The notes beneath the pieces are model-generated. The model was not told the DNA's origin and made no database searches. It saw only the letters and a list, made by a program, of their open reading frames with translations. From Haemophilus_A paraphrohaemolyticus_A (GTDB taxonomy: Bacteria > Pseudomonadota > Gammaproteobacteria > Enterobacterales > Pasteurellaceae): 64,000 nucleotides of DNA. The stretch's first letter is position 1; each line of letters opens with the position of its first letter. The translations under genes were made by a program, and so were the position numbers. The stretch covers positions 182,488-246,487 of the forward strand of contig NZ_QEQF01000002.1 of the NCBI RefSeq assembly GCF_003253115.1. Reading direction: 5' to 3'. Shown here piece after piece: positions 18,669 to 27,093 of this stretch.

Positions 18669-19979
18669 TTATTTTAAATTCAACACCAAAACCCGCGACT
18701 TCCGCTGATGATCATAATGCTCGCGTTTATAGGCTGGCAAATCTTCTGTACCTTTAATTTCAAAGCCTCGTTCTTGGAACCATTGTGTTGTACGAGTAGT
18801 GAGTACAAAAAGTTTTTCGATGCCCATTTGAATCGCACGGCGTTTAATAGCGTCTAGCAACACATCGCCACGGGAAGAATCGCGATAATCTGGGTGCACA
18901 GCTACACACGCCATTTCTGCCATTTTTTCATCTAAGTAAGGGTTCAATGCCGCACAAGCAATCACAATGCCATCTCGTTCGATGATAGTATAACGGCTGA
19001 TTTCAACTTCTAATTGCTCGCGAGAACGTTTTACTAAAATGCCTTGTTCTTCAAGCGGTCTAATCAGGTTAAGTAAACCAGGGATGTCGTGCGAAGTTGC
19101 AATGCGGATATGCTCAGAACTCTCTTCAGAAAGCTGTGTGCCGATACCATCACGAGAGAAAAGTTCTTGCAAGAGTGAACCATCTTCTTTATAGCTAAGC
19201 AAATGTGACCGTTTGATCCCTGAATAGGAAACTTCGATCGCCGCTTGTAAGAAACGAGCGGCAGAGTTGTGATAATCGTTATTTTCAATAAATTTATTCA
19301 GGTAACGCTTTGCCTCGCGAGGGTGAATATCAGAAATCACTTCACCATTTTCATTCAGCAAACCTTGCTCGCTACAAAAACCAATTAGCTTATCGGCTTT
19401 CAGTTTAATCGCAATTTGCGTTGCAATTTCTTCAAACGGGAGATTAAACATTTCGCCCGTTACTGATGGGGCAATTGGTCCAATCACGACAATCGCATCT
19501 TGTTCCAACTGTTGCTGAATGCTTTCAACATTGATACGACGAATTTTACCGCTCAAACCAAAGTCGACACCATCAATCACGCCAAGCGGTTGAGCTAAAA
19601 TAGCATTGCTGCTAACCACATTCAACACGGGCGAGTTTGGCAGGCGAAGAGAGAGTTTGGAGAAAATATCGTAATGCAAACCGCCAATCGCTTGCTTCAC
19701 GTATTCAAGTGTTTCAGGATCGGTCACGCGAATATGGTTGTGGTAGTGAGACAAGCGGTTGTTTTTTGCCAATAATTCGTCAATTTGTAGCCGCCCGCCA
19801 AATACAATGACCAACTTAATGCCTAGACTGTGCAGTAGGCTGACATCGTTGGCGATACTCACAAAATTGGAATGAGCAATTGCGTTGCCATCTAGCATAA
19901 TGACGAACGTTTTGCCTCTATGCATATTCACATAGGGAGTGGATTGTCTAAACCATTGGACTAATTCAGTATTACGCAT
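18669..19979 (-). CDS. argA: N-acetylglutamate synthase
   Basis: I start at ATG 19979 (MRNTELVQWFRQSTPY), preceded by AGAGGAAA at ideal spacing; a TTG 15 bp upstream overlaps this Shine-Dalgarno and is rejected. The 436-residue protein has an N-terminal amino-acid-kinase domain (HRGKTFVIMLDGNAIAH) that in this family binds arginine for feedback control. A C-terminal GNAT acetyltransferase domain (MACVAVHPDYRDSSRGDVLL) follows. It makes N-acetylglutamate from glutamate and acetyl-CoA, the first step of arginine synthesis. Tandem ARG boxes overlap its promoter. Confidence 0.95.
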   Translation of the reverse strand: MRNTELVQWFRQSTPYVNMHRGKTFVIMLDGNAIAHSNFVSIANDVSLLHSLGIKLVIVFGGRLQIDELLAKNNRLSHYHNHIRVTDPETLEYVKQAIGGLHYDIFSKLSLRLPNSPVLNVVSSNAILAQPLGVIDGVDFGLSGKIRRINVESIQQQLEQDAIVVIGPIAPSVTGEMFNLPFEEIATQIAIKLKADKLIGFCSEQGLLNENGEVISDIHPREAKRYLNKFIENNDYHNSAARFLQAAIEVSYSGIKRSHLLSYKEDGSLLQELFSRDGIGTQLSEESSEHIRIATSHDIPGLLNLIRPLEEQGILVKRSREQLEVEISRYTIIERDGIVIACAALNPYLDEKMAEMACVAVHPDYRDSSRGDVLLDAIKRRAIQMGIEKLFVLTTRTTQWFQERGFEIKGTEDLPAYKREHYDHQRKSRVLVLNLK

Positions 19980-20006
19980 AAGATTTCCTCTCAAATTTTG
20001 TGAGTA

Positions 20007-20055
20007 GTTATAGCTCAGTATGAATAATTATGTAAATAAAATGAATATTATCTCG
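20007..20055 (-). promoter_or_regulatory. argA promoter with tandem ArgR boxes
   Basis: On the minus strand TTTACA (20036-20031) and TATAAC (20012-20007) are spaced 18 bp. Two ARG boxes, TGAATAATTATGTA (20021-20034, 12 of 14 to TGAATWWWWATTCA) and TGAATATTATCTCG (20042-20055, weaker), start exactly 21 bp apart, the spacing of paired ArgR operators. Box 1 covers the -35 and spacer, and box 2 runs into the 3' end of aroA. This predicts ArgR-arginine repression of argA. Confidence 0.75.
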
Positions 20056-21355
20056 CTGATAACTTCTCAAATTCCGCAAAATAAGTTGGGAAGGTTTTTG
20101 CGGTGCATTTTGGATCTAAAATCGTTACAGATGTATTAGATAACGCAATGAGTGAGAAACACATCGCCATTCGATGATCGTTATAAGTAGCGATCTCAGC
20201 ATGTTTGAATTTCTCTAATGCAAGCGGTTGAATTCGGATGAAATCTTCTCCCTCTTCCACTTCAGCCCCCACTTTGCGAAGTTCTGTTGCCATAGCATTT
20301 AAACGGTCGGTCTCTTTTACACGCCAGTTATAGATATTGCGAATAACAGTTTCGCCTTGTGCAAAGAGAGCCGTAGTCGCAATCGTCATTGCTGCATCAG
20401 GAATATGGTTCATATCCATATCAATCCCGTGCAAATCGCCCTGTTCGGCTTGAATAAAATCGTCGCCCCACGTGATTTTTGTGCCCATTTTCTCTAAAAC
20501 ATCAGCAAACAAGCGGTCGCCTTGGATAGAATTTTTACCAATGCCGGTCACTTTCACATTGCCTTTAATTGCCCCAGCCGCTAAGAAATAAGAAGCAGAC
20601 GAAGCATCGCCTTCTACTAAATATTTATTGGGCGAAATATAACGCTGATTGCCTTTAACGAAGAAAGTTTGGTAGTTTTGGTTTTTAACAGTTACGCCAA
20701 AATCTTTCATCATCGCAAGCGTGATGTCGATGTAAGGTTTTGAAACCAGATCACCAATAATCTCAATCTCCATATCGTCTTCTGCAAGCGGCGCTGCCAT
20801 CAATAATGCCGTTAAGAATTGGCTAGAAATTGAGCCGTCAATTTTCACTTTACTGCCTTGCAAGCCTTTATTACGGATCGCAATAGGTGGATAGCCGATA
20901 TTTTCTAAATAGCGCACATCAGCCCCAACCTGTTGTAGCGCATCAACCAAGTGCAAAATTGGGCGTTCTTTCATTCTTGGTTCGCCTGTTAAGATCACTT
21001 CAGCTTCCTGTTTGCCTTTTAAGCAGAGAGCCGCTGTTAATGGACGCATCGCTGTGCCCGCATTACCTAAAAAGAGCGATAAGCCATTTTGCCAATCAAA
21101 TGCACCACCAACGCCTTCAATAGTGCAAACGGTTTTATCTTCTGAAAGTTGATACTTTACGCCCAATGCTTTGATGGCGTTTAGCATATGGCGGATATCA
21201 TCGCTATCAAGCAAGTTGGCCACGATCGTGGTGCCCTGAGCTAATGCAGCAAGTAGCAAAGCACGGTTTGAAAGGCTTTTTGAACCAGGTAAGTTGATTT
21301 CGCCCTCAACGCGAGCGATAGGTTGGAGTGTGATTTGTTCGAGTTGTTTTGTCAT
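20048..21355 (-). CDS. aroA: 5-enolpyruvylshikimate-3-phosphate synthase
   Basis: The 435-residue product is full-length EPSP synthase, with LPGSKSLSNRALLLAALAQG at the N-terminus, the LGNAGTAMRPLTA signature with the glyphosate-site glycine, and a C-terminal YNDHRMAMCFSLIAL. It joins shikimate-3-phosphate to phosphoenolpyruvate in aromatic amino-acid synthesis. The repeated inverted alpha/beta domains are intact. The ribosome-binding site before ATG 21355 is weak. A family A palindromic repeat separates it from ybgI upstream. Confidence 0.97.
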   Translation of the reverse strand: MTKQLEQITLQPIARVEGEINLPGSKSLSNRALLLAALAQGTTIVANLLDSDDIRHMLNAIKALGVKYQLSEDKTVCTIEGVGGAFDWQNGLSLFLGNAGTAMRPLTAALCLKGKQEAEVILTGEPRMKERPILHLVDALQQVGADVRYLENIGYPPIAIRNKGLQGSKVKIDGSISSQFLTALLMAAPLAEDDMEIEIIGDLVSKPYIDITLAMMKDFGVTVKNQNYQTFFVKGNQRYISPNKYLVEGDASSASYFLAAGAIKGNVKVTGIGKNSIQGDRLFADVLEKMGTKITWGDDFIQAEQGDLHGIDMDMNHIPDAAMTIATTALFAQGETVIRNIYNWRVKETDRLNAMATELRKVGAEVEEGEDFIRIQPLALEKFKHAEIATYNDHRMAMCFSLIALSNTSVTILDPKCTAKTFPTYFAEFEKLSAR

Positions 21356-21401
21356 AAAGATCTAGTGATTAAATGTTGTGTTTGTATACATATCTCTTTC
21401 T

Positions 21402-21456
21402 GGCTACATATTCTGAACGAATCCGTAGCCTGTCTCTCTCCCACCAGGGAAGAGAG
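21402..21456 (+). repeat. Composite palindromic repeat, family A, copy 2
   Basis: GGCTACATATTC (21402-21413) and GAATCCGTAGCC (21419-21430) pair at 10 of 12 positions around the loop TGAAC. Then come TGTCTCTCTCCC, ACCA and GGGAAGAGAG. The core TTCTGAACGAA and the second hairpin are shared with the copy at 47196, while the outer arm bases differ but still pair. Confidence 0.65.
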
Positions 21457-21478
21457 TGAGTAAAAAGTAAGACTAAAT

Positions 21479-22249
21479 TTATGCTGGGTTATCAATATCC
21501 ACAAAAGTGACATCCAGTTGATACTCTTTAGCAAGCCACTCACCGAGGGCTTTCACGCCATCGCGTTCGGTAGCATGGTGTCCTGCTGCAAAGAAATAGA
21601 TCCCTTGCTCGCGGGCTGAATGTGTGGTTTGTTCAGAAATTTCGCCTGTAATAAAGGCATCAATGCCTTTAGCTGCGGCTAAATCAATATAACCTTGTCC
21701 GCCACCTGTGCAGATTGCCACGGTTTTGATCAGTTTATGCGGGTAATCCGCAATAAACTCATCGCATACCGTTGGTTTACGGTTTAATGCTCTCTCAATT
21801 CGAGCAGCCATCTCTTTGGCAGAAATCGGCGTTTCCAGCTCGCCATAAACAGGGATTGAATTTGGCTTATCTTCCAAACCGACCAGATTATGCACGCCTA
21901 AATAGTTCGCAAGTTGGGCATTATTACCCAATTGAGGATGAATATCGAGAGGTAAATGGTAACCGAAAAGGTTGATGTCGTGGATTAAAAGCTGCTTGAT
22001 GCGTTTACCTTTCATACCACGAATACAAGGTGTTTCATTTTTCCAAAAGTAGCCGTGATGAACCAAAATCGCATCGGCATTGAGCTCAATGGCCTTTTCA
22101 ATCAGCGGAAATGTTGCAGTAACGCCTGTGACGATTTTTTGTATATGTTTACGCCCTTCGACTTGTAAACCGTTAGGCGCATAGTCTGCAATTTGTTTAG
22201 CGTTTAGTTTGGTATCTAAGATTTGTTCAAGTTCGAGATTGGTTAGCAT
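21479..22249 (-). CDS. ybgI: Nif3/YbgI-family dinuclear metal protein
   Basis: The 256-residue product matches the Nif3-like (DUF34) family: NGLQVEGRKHIQKIVTGVTAT, the metal-binding ILVHHGYFW and GHHATERDGVKALGEWL near the C-terminus. Members form toroidal hexamers with two metal ions per subunit; they were annotated as GTP cyclohydrolase 1 type 2 homologues, but their role is unsettled. The start at ATG 22249 has GGATTCCC upstream and fits the family N-terminus MxxxELExxL. Confidence 0.92.
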   Translation of the reverse strand: MLTNLELEQILDTKLNAKQIADYAPNGLQVEGRKHIQKIVTGVTATFPLIEKAIELNADAILVHHGYFWKNETPCIRGMKGKRIKQLLIHDINLFGYHLPLDIHPQLGNNAQLANYLGVHNLVGLEDKPNSIPVYGELETPISAKEMAARIERALNRKPTVCDEFIADYPHKLIKTVAICTGGGQGYIDLAAAKGIDAFITGEISEQTTHSAREQGIYFFAAGHHATERDGVKALGEWLAKEYQLDVTFVDIDNPA

Positions 22250-22402
22250 GGGAATCCTTTATCTTTTATTTTATATAGCGTGTTTTATTTTATGCATATT
22301 AAAATGGAAGAATTATAACATAGCTTCAAATTAGAAGGATGAAAATTGCCCTTTTTAGCTATATGAAATAGTGGGGGAAAGTCTACTGCTTGTTGTTCAA
22401 GG

Positions 22403-22418
22403 TCTGAGCTTGATCACA
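22403..22418 (+). promoter_or_regulatory. CRP-like site before the PTS pseudogene
   Basis: TCTGA-N6-TCACA differs from the CRP half-site pair TGTGA-N6-TCACA at one base. It lies about 90 bp before the start of the broken PTS gene, where catabolite control would be expected. It is probably a leftover of that gene's promoter. The rest of 22250-22500 shows no ORF I would support. Confidence 0.45.
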
Positions 22419-22500
22419 TTTCTTCGTCTTCACTTGAAGTAAGATTTTGTTAGATTTTTAATTTTGTAAGAAAAATAAACATACAAGCTAGGAAGCAAAT

Positions 22501-23142
22501 ATGTTTAAACAACTTCAACAAGTCGGTAAGGCATTTATGTTGCCAATTGCCATTCTTCCTACCGCAGGCTTATTGCTCGGTATTGGCGGGGCATTATAGA
22601 ACAAAGCGACGGTGCAAGTGTATCCGATTTTGGATAATTCATTGTTGCAAGGCATTTTACAAATTATGTTTAGCTTTATTGCTATGCATCGGTTTGGGAA
22701 TCGGCTTAGCCAAACGTGATAAAGGCATAGCAGCCTTGGCAACTGTAGTTGGTTCTCTGATTATGACAGGAACAATTGCCGCTCTTATTCCGCTCTTCTC
22801 GCCTGAAACGAAAAGCATTGATACAGGGGTAATTGGGGCGCGCGTGATAGGCTTGATTACCATTAAGCTTCACAACAAATATCACAATATTCAATTACCA
22901 CAAATCTTGGGTTCTTTGGTGGCTAGCGCTTTGTGCCCATAGTGACTGCCTTTTCAGCCATTTTTGTGGGGGCAATTTTCTTCCTCATTTGGTCAACATT
23001 CCAAAATTGGTTGGTCTCAGTAGGTGAACATATTGCCTCAATAGGGACAATTGACACTTTCTTCTATGGTTTCTTAATGCGTTTATGCGGAGCGGTTAGC
23101 TTACACCATATGATTTACTTTGTTATGCTTGTTTATCTTTAA
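22501..23142 (+). pseudogene. Broken PTS sugar permease (EIIC, glucose/GlcNAc/maltose type)
   Basis: ATG 22501 after AGGAAG begins MFKQLQQVGKAFMLPIAILP, the start of a glucose-superfamily EIIC, but amber TAG stops it at codon 33 (22597-22599). Homology resumes one frame over from about 22680 (CIGLGIGLAKRDKGIAALATVVG, then SIDTGVIGARVIGLI and HNIQLPQILG). It returns to the first frame near 22910 (FFGG), meets a second TAG at 22924-22926, and continues RFVPIVTAFSAIF to a degraded LHHM near the end. The rest of EIIC and all of EIIB are missing. At least two stops, two frameshifts and a 3' truncation make it an old relic. The substrate cannot be told. Confidence 0.9.
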
Positions 23143-23144
23143 GG

Positions 23145-24857
23145 TTATTTATTCACGAACTGATTACTCAATTTAATCATTTGCAAGAACAATGCAAGAG
23201 GTGGTTTTTCGCTTTTTATTTGCGTGCCTTCTGCGTTAAAGTTCTCAACTTGTCCACGACGATCTAGATGGAATTGTTCGCCGTCTGGCATAATCGCAAC
23301 ATTCCATTGATGGTTGGACGCCAGTACCCAAAGGCGGTTATTCGGTTTAGATAAATCAATGCCTTGAGTGTAATCATTTGCAGGATTAAGTACGCCAAAG
23401 AACTGGCTAAAGAGCGTTGGCATAATATCTAAATGGCTAGAGAGTTGGTTATAGAGCCGTCCTTCGCCTTGCCAATAGAACATTAGTGGCACTTTTAATC
23501 GTGCTGCAGAGAAACTGTTTTTCATTTTCTCGGTATGAGCTAAATCTGCAGTAAGAATGATTAAAGTTCTGCCCATTAAGCCACGGTTTTCAAGCTGTTG
23601 CCAGATGCGTTCAATTTGCTGATTGAGTTGGTTTTTGCTTGTCATATTTAACTGTAAATAGCTAAAGAACGGCTTGTTTGCTCCCTGTTTTGTCAGCCAT
23701 GTTTGCCACGCCTTCAGTGCTTGTTCGTTATCTTCCGTTTTGGCTAAAGGCATATTTGCAAATAACGCACGGCGATAGAGCGGTTCAGCAAAATTGTTTG
23801 CAGAGAATAAGCCGAATTGATAGCCATATTGTTTAAATGCGGTCATTAACGGCGAACTAGTTTTTTCGTTCAATACCGCATCAATATATTTTCCGCTTAG
23901 TCCGTAGAAAATGCCCAGCGTGCTTTCCATTGGCGTATCGCCACTCGCATAGTGGTGCATAAAGCGGTAGGATTTTCCCGCTATGTTGCGAACAAATGGC
24001 ATCTGCTCGCCATCAATCGCTTGATTGGTTAAGCCTGAGACGTTAATCAACAACACATTTACTTCAGGCGTTTTGGTCATTTGAAGCATCTGTTTCGGAT
24101 AGTCCAAGTAGAAAGTATCTAAACGCCCTGTTTGCTCAATGGTTTGCTCCATTTTTTCCATATCGACTAAGCCGTGTTTTTCTAAGAAACTACGTGCTGT
24201 CATCGGGTAGGAAAGCGGGTAATTTGCTTTTTGCGAAGTAATTGGGCGGTTGATGCTCATATCTGCCCACGCATAAATAAGATGGGTCGCGATAAAGCAA
24301 CTCAAGAAAAACATCGCAACATATTTGCCCCAAGTTTGGCGGTTGAAACTACGTAATTTTTGCCAACACCAACGGGAGTAGAGCATTTCTGCAAGTAAAA
24401 TTAGTGGCATTGGTACGAACAGCAATTGCCATTGGCGTGAGAGTTCGCCGTTGTCAGGATTGACTAATAAGTCCCAAACAAGCGGTGATAAATGTAGATA
24501 AAATTGTTTAAAGATTTCGGTATCAACCAAGAGCAACGTTTGTCCAATGGTAGCAAAAATGACCGAAAAGCCACGGAAACCGCGTTCGTTGCGGATTAAA
24601 AAACTAAGTGGGAAAAGGCAGAGTAGATAAAAGGCAAAAACAACGAAGCTGAAATGACCAAAAAGGCTGATGAAAAAATAGAGTTTACCGACCAACGTAT
24701 TCGGCCAGTCGGCATTAAAAGCATAACGAGAGGCAATTAAAATCGCCACGACAATATTAAAAAGTGCAAACCAATGCCCCCACGTAATACGCTGCGAGGT
24801 TTGTTCGCGGTATTGGAGTGTATTGGTTGGAAATAATTGACGTAGGCGATTAAGCAT
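23145..24857 (-). CDS. lapC: LapC/PbgA (YejM) inner-membrane LPS regulator
   Basis: The 570-residue product (586 in E. coli) has five N-terminal membrane helices (DUF3413-type, first around WGHWFALFNIVVAILIASRY). A periplasmic sulfatase-fold domain with an intact core (NVLLINVSGL, MHHYASGDTPMESTLGIFYG) follows, though it lacks a classic sulfatase Cys/Ser motif. The family senses periplasmic-leaflet LPS and controls LpxC degradation through LapB/FtsH. It follows yejL by 3 bp, as in enterics. Confidence 0.9.
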   Translation of the reverse strand: MLNRLRQLFPTNTLQYREQTSQRITWGHWFALFNIVVAILIASRYAFNADWPNTLVGKLYFFISLFGHFSFVVFAFYLLCLFPLSFLIRNERGFRGFSVIFATIGQTLLLVDTEIFKQFYLHLSPLVWDLLVNPDNGELSRQWQLLFVPMPLILLAEMLYSRWCWQKLRSFNRQTWGKYVAMFFLSCFIATHLIYAWADMSINRPITSQKANYPLSYPMTARSFLEKHGLVDMEKMEQTIEQTGRLDTFYLDYPKQMLQMTKTPEVNVLLINVSGLTNQAIDGEQMPFVRNIAGKSYRFMHHYASGDTPMESTLGIFYGLSGKYIDAVLNEKTSSPLMTAFKQYGYQFGLFSANNFAEPLYRRALFANMPLAKTEDNEQALKAWQTWLTKQGANKPFFSYLQLNMTSKNQLNQQIERIWQQLENRGLMGRTLIILTADLAHTEKMKNSFSAARLKVPLMFYWQGEGRLYNQLSSHLDIMPTLFSQFFGVLNPANDYTQGIDLSKPNNRLWVLASNHQWNVAIMPDGEQFHLDRRGQVENFNAEGTQIKSEKPPLALFLQMIKLSNQFVNK

Positions 24858-24860
24858 AGG

Positions 24861-25082
24861 TTATTTTGCTTTTAAAGAGTGTTTTAACGAATTGGCAAAA
24901 GCCTCAGCAAGGCGTTCACGCTGTTGTTCATCTTGCACACGGTTTTGGATAATGTTAGTAACCATATTGCCAAGCACCATAAGTGATAAATCAGCAGGTG
25001 CTTTGTGTTGTTCTAATACGATAAATAAATCTTGTAATAAGGTATCGAATTGATTGTTTTGATATTTAGATTTTACAGCCAT
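24861..25082 (-). CDS. yejL: YejL family (UPF0352) small protein
   Basis: The start at ATG 25082 gives MAVKSKYQNNQFDTLLQDL and 73 residues, matching the 75-residue YejL family; an earlier TTG at 25112 would add ten unrelated residues. The conserved block HKAPADLSLMVLGNMVTNII is present. It is a small helical protein of unknown role, always next to yejM. The stop is 3 bp from the lapC start, so the two are translationally linked. Confidence 0.9.
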   Translation of the reverse strand: MAVKSKYQNNQFDTLLQDLFIVLEQHKAPADLSLMVLGNMVTNIIQNRVQDEQQRERLAEAFANSLKHSLKAK

Positions 25083-25194
25083 GTTGATTTTCTTGAGTGA
25101 ATAATTGGGCAAATACTAGCATATTTTTAGCAAAATAGAGAGAAATAAGCGGTCGAAAATGGATTTTTCTTTGCAAAAAGAGGTGGAAATCTAT

Positions 25195-25216
25195 AAAATG
25201 AACAACTGTTCATTTT
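25195..25216 (+). promoter_or_regulatory. Palindromic operator before the tetR-RND operon
   Basis: AAAATGAAC (25195-25203) and GTTCATTTT (25208-25216) are perfect 9-bp inverted repeats spaced by AACT. TGAAC/GTTCA dyads are typical targets of AcrR-type repressors. The position just before the regulator's Shine-Dalgarno suggests autorepression of the whole efflux operon. Confidence 0.7.
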
Positions 25217-25233
25217 GGAAAATGGAGAGTGAA

Positions 25234-25839
25234 ATGCAGAAAACGGAAATACAAAAAAACGAAGTGCAAAGTTCATCAAAAGATGAGATGGCTCGCCAAA
25301 TTCTTTCCGTAACTGAAATACTCATCGCAGAGATTGGCATTCAAAACCTTTCTATGCGAAAAATTGCAACCAGAGCGAACCTAGCCTTAGGGACACTCTA
25401 TTTGTATTTTAAGACCAAAGACGATTTATTAAATAAGCTGGCTTACGATTTATGTGACCGTTTTACGCATTATGTGCAAGATGGCTATGATGAAACTGAC
25501 ACGCTGTTTAATCGTTACCGCAAGATGTTTGAAAATAAGTTGGCATTTTTGCGAGATAACCCAACGCTCGCAACGAATTTATCGCAATATCAAGCGATGC
25601 TCGGTTTTAACGAGATTATTGAGCGACTGATTCACGATGATGATTTTATCTGGAATAAATTTGTGCGAGATGGGCAGGAGCAGGGCATCATCGCTCAAAT
25701 GCCTGCGGAATTATTATACGTTTTGGGCATTGGTATTGTGGTGGAAATTGCTTATTTACAGCAATTGACACAAAAAGAGTATTCGAAGGAGACAATAGAA
25801 CAAATGCTATTGTGTTCTTGGAAAGCAATTACGGTGTAA
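25234..25839 (+). CDS. TetR/AcrR-family repressor of the RND operon
   Basis: I choose ATG 25234 (MQKTEIQKNE, 201 residues) because GGAGAG lies 4 nt upstream; earlier in-frame ATGs at 25159, 25198 and 25222 would put the operator palindrome or the Shine-Dalgarno inside the coding region. The N-terminal helix-turn-helix is clear: ILSVTEILIAEIGIQNLSMRKIATRANLALGTLYLYFKTKDDLL. The C-terminal ligand domain is divergent. It precedes an RND pump pair by 36 bp and is expected to repress it until a drug-like ligand binds. Confidence 0.88.
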   Translation: MQKTEIQKNEVQSSSKDEMARQILSVTEILIAEIGIQNLSMRKIATRANLALGTLYLYFKTKDDLLNKLAYDLCDRFTHYVQDGYDETDTLFNRYRKMFENKLAFLRDNPTLATNLSQYQAMLGFNEIIERLIHDDDFIWNKFVRDGQEQGIIAQMPAELLYVLGIGIVVEIAYLQQLTQKEYSKETIEQMLLCSWKAITV

Positions 25840-25875
25840 ATTGTTTATTTTTTATTTAAATATATTGGAGAAAAC

Positions 25876-27081
25876 ATGACAACAGAAAACCAAAAGCCTT
25901 CTCGTGGCAGAAAGTTTCTTATTGTAGTAACGCTATTGGTTGTGCTTGTTGCTTTTGCGGGCGTGGCGGGAATGCAACGTTTTATCGCAGGCAAGAAAGC
26001 GGAAGCTGCAGCGAATATGCCTGAAACGGTGAGTGAAATTACCGCAATGCAGGTACAACCTCGTGAATGGACGCCTTATCTTTCAGCGGTAGGTTATATC
26101 CGCCCGAACCAAGGGGCGATGTTAAGTGCTGAGGCTTCTGGTACGGTGAAAAGTGTGAACGTGAAATCAGGTCAACATGTCAATAAAGGTGATTTATTGG
26201 TGGAGCTTGATGATGCTGTTGAAGTGGCGACTTTGAAAGCGTCTCAAGCACAATTACCAAACGCAAAACTTACGTTAGATCGTTATCGTAACTTGGTGGC
26301 ATCTAACAGTGCTTCAAAAGCAGAATTAGACAGTGCTCAAGCAACCTATAATCAATTAGTAGCAAATATTGAGTCATTAAAAGCTTCAATTGCACGCCGT
26401 AAAATTTATGCTCCATTTAGCGGTTTTGCAGGTATCGTAAATGTGAACGTAGGTCAATACATCACAACCGGTACAGAAATCGTGCGTGTTGAAGATCAAA
26501 GTTCAATGAAAGTGCGTTTTACGCTTCCTCAAACCGATGTTGAGAATATTTTTGTGGGGCAAAAAGTGACTGCAGAAGTGGATGCGTTGGTGGGGCAAAC
26601 CTTCCCAGCGGAAATTGTAGCAATCGATCCTGCAGTTGATCGCAATACAGGTTTAATTAACGTAGAAGCAGTGATTACTGAAGGTGGCAACAAATTGCTT
26701 TCAGGTATGTTTGTGCGTTTAAATGTGGCATTGCCAACTGAAAAAGCACAAATCGTGGTGCCACAAATTGCGGTTACTTATACGATGTATGGCGAAACCG
26801 TTTATGTGCTTGAGCAACTTTCAGATGAAGATAAAGCACTTGTAAGCAAAATGGCAGAGCAAAATCCGAAATTAGATGCAAATAAAATGTATCGTGCAAA
26901 ACAAGTGGAAGTAAGAACGAAAGACCGTAACGGTATCTACGCACAATTAGCGAAAGGCGTGAAAGCGGGTGATGTCATCGTAACGGGCGGTTTCCAGCGT
27001 TTAAATAACCATTCGCTTATCATTGTTTCTGATCAAGAAGCTGTTGGTGTAACCGTACCTGCGAAAAGTAGTAAACTTTAA
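25876..27081 (+). CDS. RND efflux periplasmic adaptor (membrane fusion protein)
   Basis: The 401-residue product has an N-terminal membrane anchor (FLIVVTLLVVLVAFAGVAGM) and no lipobox cysteine. A split lipoyl domain follows (SGTVKSVNVKSGQHVNKGDLLVELDD and RKIYAPFSGFAGIVNVNVGQY) around a coiled-coil hairpin (ASQAQLPNAKLTLDRY). A beta-barrel with LPQTDVENIFVGQKVTAEVD comes next. It links an inner-membrane RND pump to an outer-membrane channel. TTGGAG precedes the ATG. The RND gene begins 12 bp after the stop; no TolC-type gene is adjacent, so a channel encoded elsewhere is likely. Confidence 0.92.
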   Translation: MTTENQKPSRGRKFLIVVTLLVVLVAFAGVAGMQRFIAGKKAEAAANMPETVSEITAMQVQPREWTPYLSAVGYIRPNQGAMLSAEASGTVKSVNVKSGQHVNKGDLLVELDDAVEVATLKASQAQLPNAKLTLDRYRNLVASNSASKAELDSAQATYNQLVANIESLKASIARRKIYAPFSGFAGIVNVNVGQYITTGTEIVRVEDQSSMKVRFTLPQTDVENIFVGQKVTAEVDALVGQTFPAEIVAIDPAVDRNTGLINVEAVITEGGNKLLSGMFVRLNVALPTEKAQIVVPQIAVTYTMYGETVYVLEQLSDEDKALVSKMAEQNPKLDANKMYRAKQVEVRTKDRNGIYAQLAKGVKAGDVIVTGGFQRLNNHSLIIVSDQEAVGVTVPAKSSKL

Positions 27082-27093
27082 TTGAGGTAATCA

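Noticed and set aside
19980..19994. TTG start for argA giving five extra residues
   Set aside because: The extra codons contain the AGAGGAAA Shine-Dalgarno of the ATG at 19979, which gives the family N-terminus.
25083..25112. TTG start for yejL
   Set aside because: The ten added residues are not found in the family, and ATG 25082 gives the expected length.
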